Origin: an uncultured Clostridia bacterium
Lineage (GTDB): Bacteria; Bacillota; Clostridia; Lachnospirales; Lachnospiraceae
Direction: 5' to 3'
Length of the DNA: 6,462 nucleotides
Assembly: GCA_937888895.1 (NCBI GenBank)
Contig: CALASV010000089.1
Location: 1-6,462, forward strand
Shown here: one piece after another, positions 1-6,462 of the stretch
Position numbering within the stretch: position 1 is the stretch's first letter
How the letters are laid out: each line of letters begins with the position of its first letter
Notes under the pieces: generated by a model
Database searches by the model: none
What the model saw: only the letters and a program-made list of their open reading frames with translations
Told to the model about the DNA's origin: nothing
Program-made: the position numbers and the translations under genes

Positions 1-1210
1 GAATTCTTAATACCGACTCGGAAAGAGTGCCATTTAAGAGGAATTCAATAGAAATATAAGATATTGAATAGGCAATGAATACGAGTAGTGCCGTGCGTAA
101 AAGTTGAGAGCGTTTAGATAGTTCTTTCAATGAAAATACAGCAACAGCTCCTGCACAAAATTCAACAATGATAAATTCAAGAGGTAGTGGTGCAAAAGAT
201 GCGCATATCATGATTTCTATGATGTGGCAGAACAATGCAGTGCGAGCATCAAAGAATACCAATATCACAATTGGTATTATGACAAAAGGCACAAGATAAA
301 TGCCACTTACAAATAATGTGGAAGCAAATGTTGCAAATATAGCAAAAATGCTGATTATTAATAGTATGAATAGGAGGTTCCCTTTGTGATATATTGATGC
401 TCGACAGAAATTTTGTAGATATAAGTATAATAAAGTTATTAATATCAATACATATAGGCTATTCCCAAGCAGTTTGAACCATTCCGAACGGCTTGATTCG
501 GGAGCTTGTTGCTTAAGCATGTTTTCATAGGTGTTGAGAATGCGATAAAGTTTATGAGTTACAATCTCACCACGATCAATGATGCGCTCATTTTGCATTA
601 TTATGCCAATAGGTGCAGTAGCACGAGCAAGGTCATTATTATATGCTTGTTTTGATATTTCTTCGCTTACTGTGATGTTGGGGGTGAGATGTTGCTGTAA
701 ATTGGCCTCTTTGATGATTTTGCGAGAGATGGAGTCTTGAATCAACGAGTCAATCATGAGGTATAATTTACGAGGAGAAACAAGATTATCAGGAGGTATC
801 TTTTTGAGGGTTTTGCCATCAAGGATTCTTATTGTATTTAATTGTCCACTCTCAATTTTTGAGTAGAGATCATTATCTACTACACCTTTCTCATATTGAG
901 CAAGTATTTTATCTGAAACAAGTTGGCGTATTATTGGATTTTTAGCCAAATTGCCAATGAGACTGTCAAGCGTAATGACATTGCGTTGACATATAGGTGT
1001 AAATGCTTTATTGAGAGAATCAATAACCTCGGCGGTGTCGGGGTAAATGTATATTTCAAATGGAGCACGTAGCATCGCATGATTCCATGGGCGATTTTCT
1101 TCATAAGTAAGAGTCTCTTCTTCGCTACGAGGTAGAAAATAGACAATGGCAACGATTGATAATATTAGCCAAATGATATGAGTCGTAATTTTTTTAGAGT
1201 CAAAAGTCAT
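1..1210 (-). CDS. 7TM receptor-type HD phosphohydrolase (PgpH/7TMR-HD family), N-terminal 403 residues, cut by left edge
   Basis: The frame is open from an ATG at 1210-1208 to the window edge with no stop. Residues 11-27 form a membrane helix. Residues 28-245 form a long extracytoplasmic region like the 7TMR-HDED domain, with RPWNHAMLRAPFEIYIYP near its start and the typical NERIIDRGEIVT block at 207-218. From about 249 there is a run of hydrophobic segments (249-266, 278-299, 303-320, 323-360, 370-392) matching the 7TM module. In this family a cytoplasmic HD domain follows; here it would lie beyond position 1, so no catalytic residues can be checked. Studied relatives (Listeria PgpH) hydrolyse cyclic di-AMP; the substrate here is inferred. 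The nearest upstream in-frame stop is the stop codon of the RelA/SpoT gene, which fixes the start region. No GGAG-type site precedes the ATG, as is usual in Bacteroidetes. The gene lies 21 bp after the RelA/SpoT gene, probably in one transcript. Confidence 0.88.
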   Translation of the reverse strand, partial: MTFDSKKITTHIIWLILSIVAIVYFLPRSEEETLTYEENRPWNHAMLRAPFEIYIYPDTAEVIDSLNKAFTPICQRNVITLDSLIGNLAKNPIIRQLVSDKILAQYEKGVVDNDLYSKIESGQLNTIRILDGKTLKKIPPDNLVSPRKLYLMIDSLIQDSISRKIIKEANLQQHLTPNITVSEEISKQAYNNDLARATAPIGIIMQNERIIDRGEIVTHKLYRILNTYENMLKQQAPESSRSEWFKLLGNSLYVLILITLLYLYLQNFCRASIYHKGNLLFILLIISIFAIFATFASTLFVSGIYLVPFVIIPIVILVFFDARTALFCHIIEIMICASFAPLPLEFIIVEFCAGAVAVFSLKELSKRSQLLRTALLVFIAYSISYISIEFLLNGTLSESVLRI

Positions 1211-1231
1211 AATAGGGTAGTTATATGTTTG

Positions 1232-1777
1232 TTAATGCACACGTCGTGTTTGTTTCACGCCGTTAATCTTTTTTATCTTATTGCAAAGGTCGGTAACCAC
1301 TTGAGCATCTTCAATGAGAACTGATAATTGGCAACTGAACACTTCATTTTTAGCCTCAATATTCAATCTACGAATATCAATTGATAGGTTGGTTGAAATG
1401 AGTTGGATGAGTTCTTGTAATATTCCGAAACGATCAAGCCCTTCAATGTGAATTGTGGCAAGGAATTTTCCGGTTGCTACATCCCATTTGGTGGAGATTA
1501 TGCGGGGACCGTAACTTGCTTTTAGAACTATTGCTCTAGGACAATCAAGAGCATGTACTACTACTTCGTTGTTTTCATCAATAAATCCAAGCACTTCATC
1601 GCCGGGTATCGGACAACAACAATCGGCTATTTTAAAATTGGAGCCGTTTTCATCATGTTTTAGAATATATGTTTCTTTGGTGTTTATTTCTTTAGTCGAT
1701 GGCTCGGTTTCCGATGTCTTGGTTGAACTCTTGCGACGGAATATCTTTGATAATATAGACTTTTTTAAAGCTATTAT
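1232..1777 (-). CDS. RelA/SpoT family (p)ppGpp synthetase/hydrolase, C-terminal fragment
   Basis: The recognisable frame runs from about 1771 to the TAA at 1234-1232 and is bounded upstream by an in-frame TGA at 1780-1778. It encodes about 181 residues. The zinc-finger domain shows IADCCCPIPGDEVLGFIDE followed by VVHALDCP, the Cys/His pattern of long RSH proteins. An ACT domain follows, beginning FLATIHIEGLDRFGILQELI, and the protein ends in the usual RSH C-terminal manner. A charged Lys/Ser/Thr-rich linker precedes the zinc finger, as in Bacteroidales RelA proteins. Complete RSH proteins are about 730-750 residues, so the hydrolase, synthetase and TGS domains are missing. This fragment could sense and regulate but could not make or degrade (p)ppGpp. 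The GTG at 1594-1592 is an internal valine codon inside the zinc finger, not a start. The missing 5' end coincides with a change to AT-rich clostridial-looking DNA, so truncation by a contig join is more likely than a true pseudogene. Confidence 0.88.
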   Translation of the reverse strand: MIALKKSILSKIFRRKSSTKTSETEPSTKEINTKETYILKHDENGSNFKIADCCCPIPGDEVLGFIDENNEVVVHALDCPRAIVLKASYGPRIISTKWDVATGKFLATIHIEGLDRFGILQELIQLISTNLSIDIRRLNIEAKNEVFSCQLSVLIEDAQVVTDLCNKIKKINGVKQTRRVH

Positions 1778-1818
1778 TCATGCTATATGTTTGCTTCAGC
1801 TTTCTTATTTATTACAGG
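1766..1818. other. Probable junction between Bacteroidales-like and Clostridia-like DNA
   Basis: RelA/SpoT coding sense fades near 1770 and stops at a TGA at 1780-1778. From about 1780 rightwards there is no RSH sequence on either strand, the DNA becomes strongly AT-rich, and all further genes are of Firmicutes type with Shine-Dalgarno sites. The exact breakpoint cannot be fixed by eye because the last RSH residues lie in a poorly conserved linker. It could be an assembly or cloning chimera, or a real insertion edge. Confidence 0.6.
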
Positions 1819-2016
1819 ATATTTATGATGCTGGGGTTAAAAGGTCTGAAAATTATAAATTGTACTAATTGTTTTTTATTTTCAAGCAATTGACTTATAG
1901 ATATTTATTAAAAATATAAATTTTATGGTATTTTTAAAAGAAATTATTTATATAATTCATGAACAATTAACACAATTTAATTTTAAAATACCTTTTGACC
2001 CCAGTATCATATTTAT
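1819..2016. repeat. Imperfect palindrome of about 198 bp, MITE-like, with 55-nt inverted arms
   Basis: Arms 1819-1873 and 1962-2016 are inverted copies. My gapless alignment gives 42 of 55 matching positions. The best-conserved core reads TGATRCTGGGGTYAAAAGGT on the outward side of each arm, and a second conserved block (AAATTGT, then TAATTGTT) lies at the inner end. The 88-nt centre holds a perfect 9-bp AT hairpin, TTAAAAATA at 1908-1916 against 1929-1937, nearly centred in the unit. There is no ORF inside. The right arm begins 13 bp beyond the stop of the AAA/nuclease gene, so the transcript of that gene would run into it and the fold could act as a 3' structure or weak terminator. A non-autonomous mobile repeat is equally possible. 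No flanking direct repeat was evident. Confidence 0.65.
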
Positions 2017-2029
2017 ATAAGTATAAATA

Positions 2030-3721
2030 TTATTCGCTTACAATAATAACTTCTTTTTTACAAAACGCAATACCATACTTCTTTATTTGTTCATTACTAA
2101 AACCTTTTTCCAATAAATCACTATCATACCTATTTTTGTCTATCTGTTCAATAGCTTGTTTAGCAACTTTCTCTAAAGAATTAAAAGAATCACCTACTTT
2201 AAACTCAATAATGATAGCATTTGTATTTCTACTTTTAGGCTCTAATACTAAATCATACCTACCATGACCACTTTCACGATTTGATTTAATATAATAATCA
2301 GTATTTAATTCAACTATCAAACCAAGAGTAAATCCATGATAAAAACGCTCTGGTTCTTTCTCACTACTATCAAAATAGCTAAAAGTATCTAATAATATCT
2401 GTGATAAATACATATTCATTTGTTCAACATTATCATCTAACAAGTATTTAATAAAGCCTTCATACTGTCTTCTATTAAACCAACTTTTAACCATACTACG
2501 AAACATATTTAATGTTTCTTTATTTGTTATTCCAACAGTATATATGGATTCAATTTCATCTATGATATCCACTATTTTTAAATATCCACTAAGAACTAGT
2601 AAACTATATATAGCTACATCAGAATACTCTAAATCTTTATAGACAATTCTAGTATCTATCATAGATGTTATAGTACCACCACTCAACAATACTTCAAAAT
2701 CAATTTGTAGTTCATTATTTCCTTTTCTTATAAGAGTGTCTATTAAAGCATTTCCACTTGTATTTACCCAATAATTACCAATCTTCTTTTTGTTTAAAAA
2801 ATTTAAGATAGACCAAGGATTATAAATATTTTCATTTCCAAATTTAAATCCGTTATAATATGATGTAATTTCTTGTTTTCGTTCAAGCATATCATATTCA
2901 CATAATACAATATTTATCTCATTATCTGTAAACCCAAAACTTGTTGCATATTCCGTATCTAATACAGTATTTACTGATATATTGTTTAATCCAGAAAATA
3001 TACTTTCCTTTGATACTAAAGTAATGCCTGTTAATAAAGCTCTTTCTAAATAATCATTTGATTTTAATGTATTTGTTAAAATACTTCGTAAAAATGCAAC
3101 CAACTTTTCCCAATATCCACATTCATAAGCCTTTTGCATAGGATAATCATATTCATCAATTAACACTATAACAGGTTTATTATAATATTTGTATAATATA
3201 AACATCAATGTACTAATCGCATCACTAGCAACTACATCAGTCATTGTAGCATATACTGCCTCAAAACATAATCGGTCTGTACCATCTAATCTGTTACCCA
3301 ATTCTTTATCAAACTTATAATAAAGTTTTCTAATCTTCTGACATATAAACTCTCTTGTTGTTTCATAATTGTCTGAATCCGTTCCATTCAGTGATAATCT
3401 TATAACAGGATAACTGCCTTGTAAACTCATAAAACTATCATCATTATAAATACTCAAATTTTTAAACATATCCTGCTGATTTACATATTCATTTGAAAAG
3501 AAACACTCTATCATACTTAAAGCTAAAGTTTTTCCAAATCTTCTTGGTCTCGTAATTAAAGTTACCTTAGTTCTAGCTTCCCACCAAGATTTTATAAAAT
3601 CTGTTTTATCAACATATAAATCATTATTTCTTATAATATCTGCAAAATTTTCATTACCTATGCTAACTGTTCTTTTATTACCTAATTTATCAAATGTACT
3701 GTAATACTTCGCAATATCCAT
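2030..3721 (-). CDS. AAA-ATPase-like protein with C-terminal PD-(D/E)XK nuclease domain
   Basis: Predicted 563-residue cytoplasmic protein of the AAA-ATPase_like/PD-(D/E)XK superfamily (Pfam AAA-ATPase_like plus the former DUF1703 nuclease). Numbering from the chosen start: a lead segment VSIGNENFADIIRNNDLYVDKT at 19-40; the family Walker A variant TRPRRFGKT at 57-65; Walker B VIVLIDEYD at 184-192; ALLTGI and SKESIFSGLNN around 229-247; and the nuclease core YDLVL (Asp490) followed by IIEFKV (Glu506, Lys508). All key ATPase and nuclease residues appear intact. The start is set at the ATG at 3721-3719 because GAGGAG lies 9 nt upstream; an in-frame ATG at 3772 would add 17 residues but has no usable ribosome site. 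Proteins of this family are often multicopy in gut Clostridia and Bacteroidetes. Their role is unproven; defence or mobile-element functions have been suggested. The gene is more AT-rich than its right-hand neighbour and may be an accessory acquisition. Confidence 0.85.
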   Translation of the reverse strand: MDIAKYYSTFDKLGNKRTVSIGNENFADIIRNNDLYVDKTDFIKSWWEARTKVTLITRPRRFGKTLALSMIECFFSNEYVNQQDMFKNLSIYNDDSFMSLQGSYPVIRLSLNGTDSDNYETTREFICQKIRKLYYKFDKELGNRLDGTDRLCFEAVYATMTDVVASDAISTLMFILYKYYNKPVIVLIDEYDYPMQKAYECGYWEKLVAFLRSILTNTLKSNDYLERALLTGITLVSKESIFSGLNNISVNTVLDTEYATSFGFTDNEINIVLCEYDMLERKQEITSYYNGFKFGNENIYNPWSILNFLNKKKIGNYWVNTSGNALIDTLIRKGNNELQIDFEVLLSGGTITSMIDTRIVYKDLEYSDVAIYSLLVLSGYLKIVDIIDEIESIYTVGITNKETLNMFRSMVKSWFNRRQYEGFIKYLLDDNVEQMNMYLSQILLDTFSYFDSSEKEPERFYHGFTLGLIVELNTDYYIKSNRESGHGRYDLVLEPKSRNTNAIIIEFKVGDSFNSLEKVAKQAIEQIDKNRYDSDLLEKGFSNEQIKKYGIAFCKKEVIIVSE

Positions 3722-3730
3722 GTTGAAAAA

Positions 3731-3736
3731 CTCCTC
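3731..3736 (-). promoter_or_regulatory. Shine-Dalgarno site deciding the start of the AAA/nuclease gene
   Basis: On the minus strand this reads GAGGAG, followed by 9 nt and then the ATG at 3721-3719. The alternative upstream ATG at 3772 has only a GGA immediately next to it, too close to serve. This makes the shorter protein the likely product. Confidence 0.75.
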
Positions 3737-3843
3737 ATTATCTAAATCACAATAATAATTACAATTACTCATTCCAATTGTATAGCCGAATCAATCGGAT
3801 ATTCGTAATCTAAGCTTACTCATCACCAAACCACATAAAAACT

Positions 3844-5307
3844 TTACTCTGTCCAACTAAAATTATAGTAAGAATCTTGTCCGTCATCTTTTTCACTACA
3901 ATTAAAGTTTTTCACACTACCATCACTTTTAATAACTGTAATCACATAAGAACCAATAATTTTTTCAAAATCAATCGGTGCTTGTCCTAAATATTCTCCA
4001 TCTAAGTAAATTTCACTACCTTCTGGTCCTAAAATATAAGTTGCATTGTCTTCGTTAAAGTCATATCCTAAATGCCTGATAGATACACTTGTTTGTACGG
4101 CACTACTTTCGTTATTTTGCTCATCTTCTTCCTCTGTATTCGAATTTTCTCCCTCTTGATTTTGATTTGTTTCAGGGTCTTCGGTCGGGTCATTTGTTGG
4201 GTCGTTTTCATCACCCGTTACTTCCCCTGTTTGTTCTGTTAAATATACAGAAAGAGATTGTTGTGGCTGTGAAATATGTACAGTCGCTTTATAAGAAACA
4301 TATCCACCTTCGGTAAATTCAAATTCATACGTTCCGTAATTCAATTCCACCCCATCCGTATACAATGTCTTTACACCGTCAATATAAAGAGTTGCACCTA
4401 ATGGCTCGACAGCAATCGTAAGCCAACCTTTTTCGATTGGTCCACTTCCATAATGAAACACATCGAAAATAGTCGTTTCATCACGATGTACGGTAAGTTC
4501 TTTTGTTCCTTTATATTCTCCATGATTTACTGTAACACGATACGAACCTTCTCTTACTAAATATTTCGTTTCTTCTTTGATACTATCTGTACGAGTATTT
4601 CCAATCGTAATCATTCCTCCTACAAAATCTTCATGATTCGTAAGAGAAATGTACCCATGTCCTTTTGTTACAACAATTTCATAAATCGTTTGGTCTAATC
4701 CACGCACTGTAACAATATCCACACTTGGTTCAATATCCTCTAATGATATTTTTTTACCATTACTCATTACGCAAACTTCTTTTGAGTACCGATAATTTTG
4801 ATTACGAAAAGAAATTTTGTCTTCTTCTATTGTAAAATAGGCAACATCCGTTTTCTCCCAAATGCCACCTTTTTCTTTTTGTTCGGAACGGTTCACTGCT
4901 TCTTTTGCAGTAGAAATCCATTCCTCTTTTGTATCTATCGTAAATTGATATAAACTACCTGCTGGCAATTGTGCAGCCGACATTTGTACGCCATATCCAT
5001 CAAAAAAAGTCGTTGCACCTGTATATACCAATTTTTGTTCTTCTTCTGTCATTACATTATATACGGTAATCATTTTTAATTCCGTATCTTTTTCTAATAC
5101 AACAGCTAACACTTCTTCCTCTGTTTTTATATCTTGCAGTTCTATTTTAGGTGTAGTTGTAGGAATATGTTTATTTTTTTTCGGTTGTTCTTCTGGAACA
5201 AACATCCATGCCGTAATTCCTAAAATAAATGCCATCAATACAAATGTCATAATCATAGATACATTCTGTTTCTTCTTTTTACGAGCTTTTCCTTGGTTTT
5301 CTACCAT
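3844..5307 (-). CDS. Membrane-anchored PEGA-domain protein
   Basis: A 487-residue protein. A basic N-terminus (KARKKKKQ, 7-14) and a single helix at about 17-36 (MIMTFVLMAFILGITAWMF) predict an N-in, C-out anchor with no signal-peptidase site that I can see. Residues 50-215 form a region of mostly beta character that I do not recognise. PEGA-like beta modules follow at about 218-284, 294-357 (ending LTIAVEPLGATLYIDGVKT through LSVYL) and 407-470 (GSEIYLDGEYLGQAPIDF, GSYVITV). An acidic Asp/Glu/Asn/Thr/Pro linker at 358-405, with short DPT/DPE repeats, separates the second and third modules. PEGA domains usually occur in surface or envelope proteins and are thought to bind partners or cell-wall material; no enzymatic motif is visible. 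The start is supported by AAAGGAG 13 nt upstream, a rather long spacing. It follows the CotS-like gene by 132 bp on the same strand. Confidence 0.85.
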   Translation of the reverse strand: MVENQGKARKKKKQNVSMIMTFVLMAFILGITAWMFVPEEQPKKNKHIPTTTPKIELQDIKTEEEVLAVVLEKDTELKMITVYNVMTEEEQKLVYTGATTFFDGYGVQMSAAQLPAGSLYQFTIDTKEEWISTAKEAVNRSEQKEKGGIWEKTDVAYFTIEEDKISFRNQNYRYSKEVCVMSNGKKISLEDIEPSVDIVTVRGLDQTIYEIVVTKGHGYISLTNHEDFVGGMITIGNTRTDSIKEETKYLVREGSYRVTVNHGEYKGTKELTVHRDETTIFDVFHYGSGPIEKGWLTIAVEPLGATLYIDGVKTLYTDGVELNYGTYEFEFTEGGYVSYKATVHISQPQQSLSVYLTEQTGEVTGDENDPTNDPTEDPETNQNQEGENSNTEEEDEQNNESSAVQTSVSIRHLGYDFNEDNATYILGPEGSEIYLDGEYLGQAPIDFEKIIGSYVITVIKSDGSVKNFNCSEKDDGQDSYYNFSWTE

Positions 5308-5320
5308 CCTTTTTGATTTT

Positions 5321-5327
5321 CTCCTTT
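5321..5327 (-). promoter_or_regulatory. Ribosome binding site of the PEGA-domain gene
   Basis: On the minus strand this reads AAAGGAG, a strong match to the anti-Shine-Dalgarno sequence. Its 13-nt distance to the ATG is longer than usual, but no better ATG lies downstream before the membrane helix, and the basic residues before the helix fit the upstream start. Confidence 0.6.
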
Positions 5328-5371
5328 CCTTATGTTTATGTATTATTCTGCAACTATTCTATATATTTACA

Positions 5372-5397
5372 ATTATAATCAAAACATTACATTTCAA
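5372..5397 (-). promoter_or_regulatory. Weak candidate promoter in the leader of the PEGA-domain gene
   Basis: On the minus strand a TTGAAA (5397-5392) and a perfect TATAAT (5377-5372) lie in the 132-bp gap between the CotS-like and PEGA genes. Their spacer is only 14 nt, shorter than the preferred 16-18, so TATAAT may work alone or with another upstream element. No hairpin terminator for the CotS-like gene was found in the same gap, so readthrough from that gene is also possible. Confidence 0.25.
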
Positions 5398-5439
5398 TAT
5401 TTTTCCTTACATTGATAAACAGTTACACGATTTCCTTTA

Positions 5440-6462
5440 CTATCCAAATAAATTTTGAATACATTCTTCCTTCTTTTTTGCCTGTTCCATTGTTTGCAAC
5501 AATTTTTGCATATTTTTTTCTGGAATCCAAGACTTTCGATTATTATAATATTGATTTGCTACTTTCCAAAACTTTTCTGGATAAGAAACTAATACATTCA
5601 AAATATGATATTCTTCGTTTGAAATCGTTCTTACTTTATTATATTCCTCTAGTAAAGAGTTCGCAAGTTCTATATCCCAATCCCATTTTTCCATCATTTT
5701 TCGGAACAATAAATAAAAATCATGAATCTGAATCCCTTTTGTTACTTTATCAAAACCAATTACTGCCATTTCTTCGTCAGAAAGAACAATGACACTATGA
5801 TGTGTATAATTTCCATGTAAAAAAGAGCCTTGTTCTAATGCTTTCTCATAATAATCCTCATACATTTGTTTCGAAAGAACTCCCTCTGCCTTCTTTGCCT
5901 GCTCGTACTGTTCTTCAAAACGAGAAAGAAATTTCTGTTCAAAACTATTTTTTTGTTTTTTACCTCGAATATACGCCCGTACCCGACATAATTCTCTATT
6001 TCTCTTTTCTAACTGCTCTGTTAATTTTATTTGTTTGCAAAAATTTTCTTCTTCCGATATAGAAACTCCTCGCATACATACATGAAGTTTCGCTAATGTT
6101 TTTGCTAATAAAAGTACTTGTTCTTTACTTTTTACATTACATTCTTCTCCATAAAACCAATCTCGCATCACAAACATTTCATTATAAGGTCCTTGTACCA
6201 GCAAATTTCCATCTTTTGCTGGTACAAAGGTATCTACACATAAAAACCCTTTTTCTTTTACGAATTGTTTTACATTTTGTGCTACTTTTGCTCTATTCTC
6301 ACTATAATTACAATTTCCAAAATATTTAACCCCTTCTGTCGTTTCTAATATCCAAGCCCCCTTCACACGATTTGCACGACACACTTCCACATCATACTGA
6401 CCAATGACATCTGTAATTTTCTCATTCCTGCCAAAGAAGGGACACTTCAGGATAAAACCTAC
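5440..6462 (-). CDS. CotS-like spore coat protein (kinase-like fold), 5' end cut by right edge
   Basis: The frame is open from the window edge to a TAG at 5442-5440, giving 340 residues. The GTG at 6390 is an internal valine, because family sequence (ITDVIGQYDVEVCRANRVKGAWILET) continues through it. Numbered from the edge, the visible blocks are the N-lobe KGAWILETTEGVKYFG (34-49), RDWFYGEECNV (100-110), LHGNYTHHSVIV (215-226) and VIGFDKVTKGIQIHDFYLLFRK (234-255), matching the CotS/YtaA-type family related to choline and aminoglycoside kinases. Members are incorporated into the coat of endospores, so the gene points to a spore former. The catalytic-loop motif, usually HGDxxxxN, reads HGNYTHHS, and the metal-binding DF position reads GFD, suggesting a pseudokinase or scaffold. 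A Lys/Glu-rich central segment at about 145-200 is probably helical. Few residues should be missing, since the usual length is about 340-360. Confidence 0.82.
   Translation of the reverse strand, partial: VGFILKCPFFGRNEKITDVIGQYDVEVCRANRVKGAWILETTEGVKYFGNCNYSENRAKVAQNVKQFVKEKGFLCVDTFVPAKDGNLLVQGPYNEMFVMRDWFYGEECNVKSKEQVLLLAKTLAKLHVCMRGVSISEEENFCKQIKLTEQLEKRNRELCRVRAYIRGKKQKNSFEQKFLSRFEEQYEQAKKAEGVLSKQMYEDYYEKALEQGSFLHGNYTHHSVIVLSDEEMAVIGFDKVTKGIQIHDFYLLFRKMMEKWDWDIELANSLLEEYNKVRTISNEEYHILNVLVSYPEKFWKVANQYYNNRKSWIPEKNMQKLLQTMEQAKKKEECIQNLFG

Noticed and set aside
1..46. EcoRI sites (GAATTC) at 1-6 and 41-46, suggesting a cloning boundary
   Set aside because: Both are in frame within the 7TMR-HD gene, and the sites are common in such DNA; the right edge has no matching site.
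931..1152. Minus-strand open frame of 73 codons
   Set aside because: It is a shifted frame inside the 7TMR-HD gene, whose own frame is open and shows family motifs throughout.
1569..1868. Plus-strand open frame of 99 codons crossing the junction
   Set aside because: Most of it is antisense to the RelA/SpoT zinc-finger region and its end runs through the palindrome; it has no recognisable domain or ribosome site.
1995..2267. Plus-strand hydrophobic-looking frame
   Set aside because: It is antisense to the nuclease domain of the AAA gene, whose motifs prove the minus strand is coding; the hydrophobicity is a by-product of AT-rich complementary codons.
3788..3808. Small inverted repeat (CCGA/TCGG, overlapping CGAAT/ATTCG) between the PEGA and AAA genes
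   Set aside because: The arms are only 4-5 bp and no T-run follows on the minus strand, so it is not a convincing terminator or operator.
4165..4225. Short tandem-like repeats
   Set aside because: These encode the DPT/DPE acidic linker of the PEGA protein; there are too few units for a CRISPR array or a notable satellite.
5412..6329. Several plus-strand frames (5412-5792, 5802-6062, 6096-6329)
   Set aside because: All lie antisense to the CotS-like gene, are Phe/Leu-rich as expected of complementary Lys/Glu-rich coding, and lack domain motifs.

Overview
The window looks like two pieces of DNA from different bacterial phyla joined end to end. Every gene lies on the minus strand, so the biological order runs from high to low coordinates. 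The right-hand part (about 1780-6462) reads as a spore-forming Clostridia genome, probably Lachnospiraceae-like. It carries a CotS-type spore-coat kinase-like gene cut by the window edge, a membrane-anchored PEGA-domain protein, and an AAA-ATPase/PD-(D/E)XK protein. The last two have purine-rich Shine-Dalgarno sites. The left-hand part (about 1-1770) reads as Bacteroidales. It holds the last 182 codons of a RelA/SpoT stringent-response enzyme, followed 21 bp later by the first 403 codons of a 7TM-HD phosphohydrolase. The start of the second gene has no Shine-Dalgarno site, as is usual in that phylum.

Region by region. 1-1210 is the 5' part of the 7TMR-HD gene, whose catalytic HD domain would lie off the left edge. 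1232-1777 is the RelA/SpoT C-terminus (zinc-finger and ACT domains); its reading frame ends at an in-frame stop where recognisable protein ends. 1778-2029 is AT-rich and has no gene. Most of it is a roughly 198 bp imperfect palindrome (1819-2016) with 55-nt arms. 2030-3721 is the AAA-ATPase/PD-(D/E)XK gene. 3722-3843 is a short spacer holding that gene's ribosome binding site. 3844-5307 is the PEGA-domain gene, 5308-5439 its leader, and 5440-6462 the CotS-like gene.

Two functional pairings stand out. In the Bacteroidales part, a (p)ppGpp enzyme gene sits directly upstream of a PgpH-type cyclic-di-AMP phosphodiesterase homologue, which suggests a shared nucleotide-second-messenger operon. In the Clostridia part, a probable catalytically altered CotS-type protein sits upstream of a PEGA surface protein. 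The AAA/nuclease gene belongs to a large, poorly understood family and ends 13 bp from the palindrome, which could be a small mobile unit. The most economical reading of the phylum switch is a chimeric metagenomic contig or clone; insertion or lateral transfer is possible but less likely. I see no CRISPR array, tRNA, rRNA or recognisable transposase.
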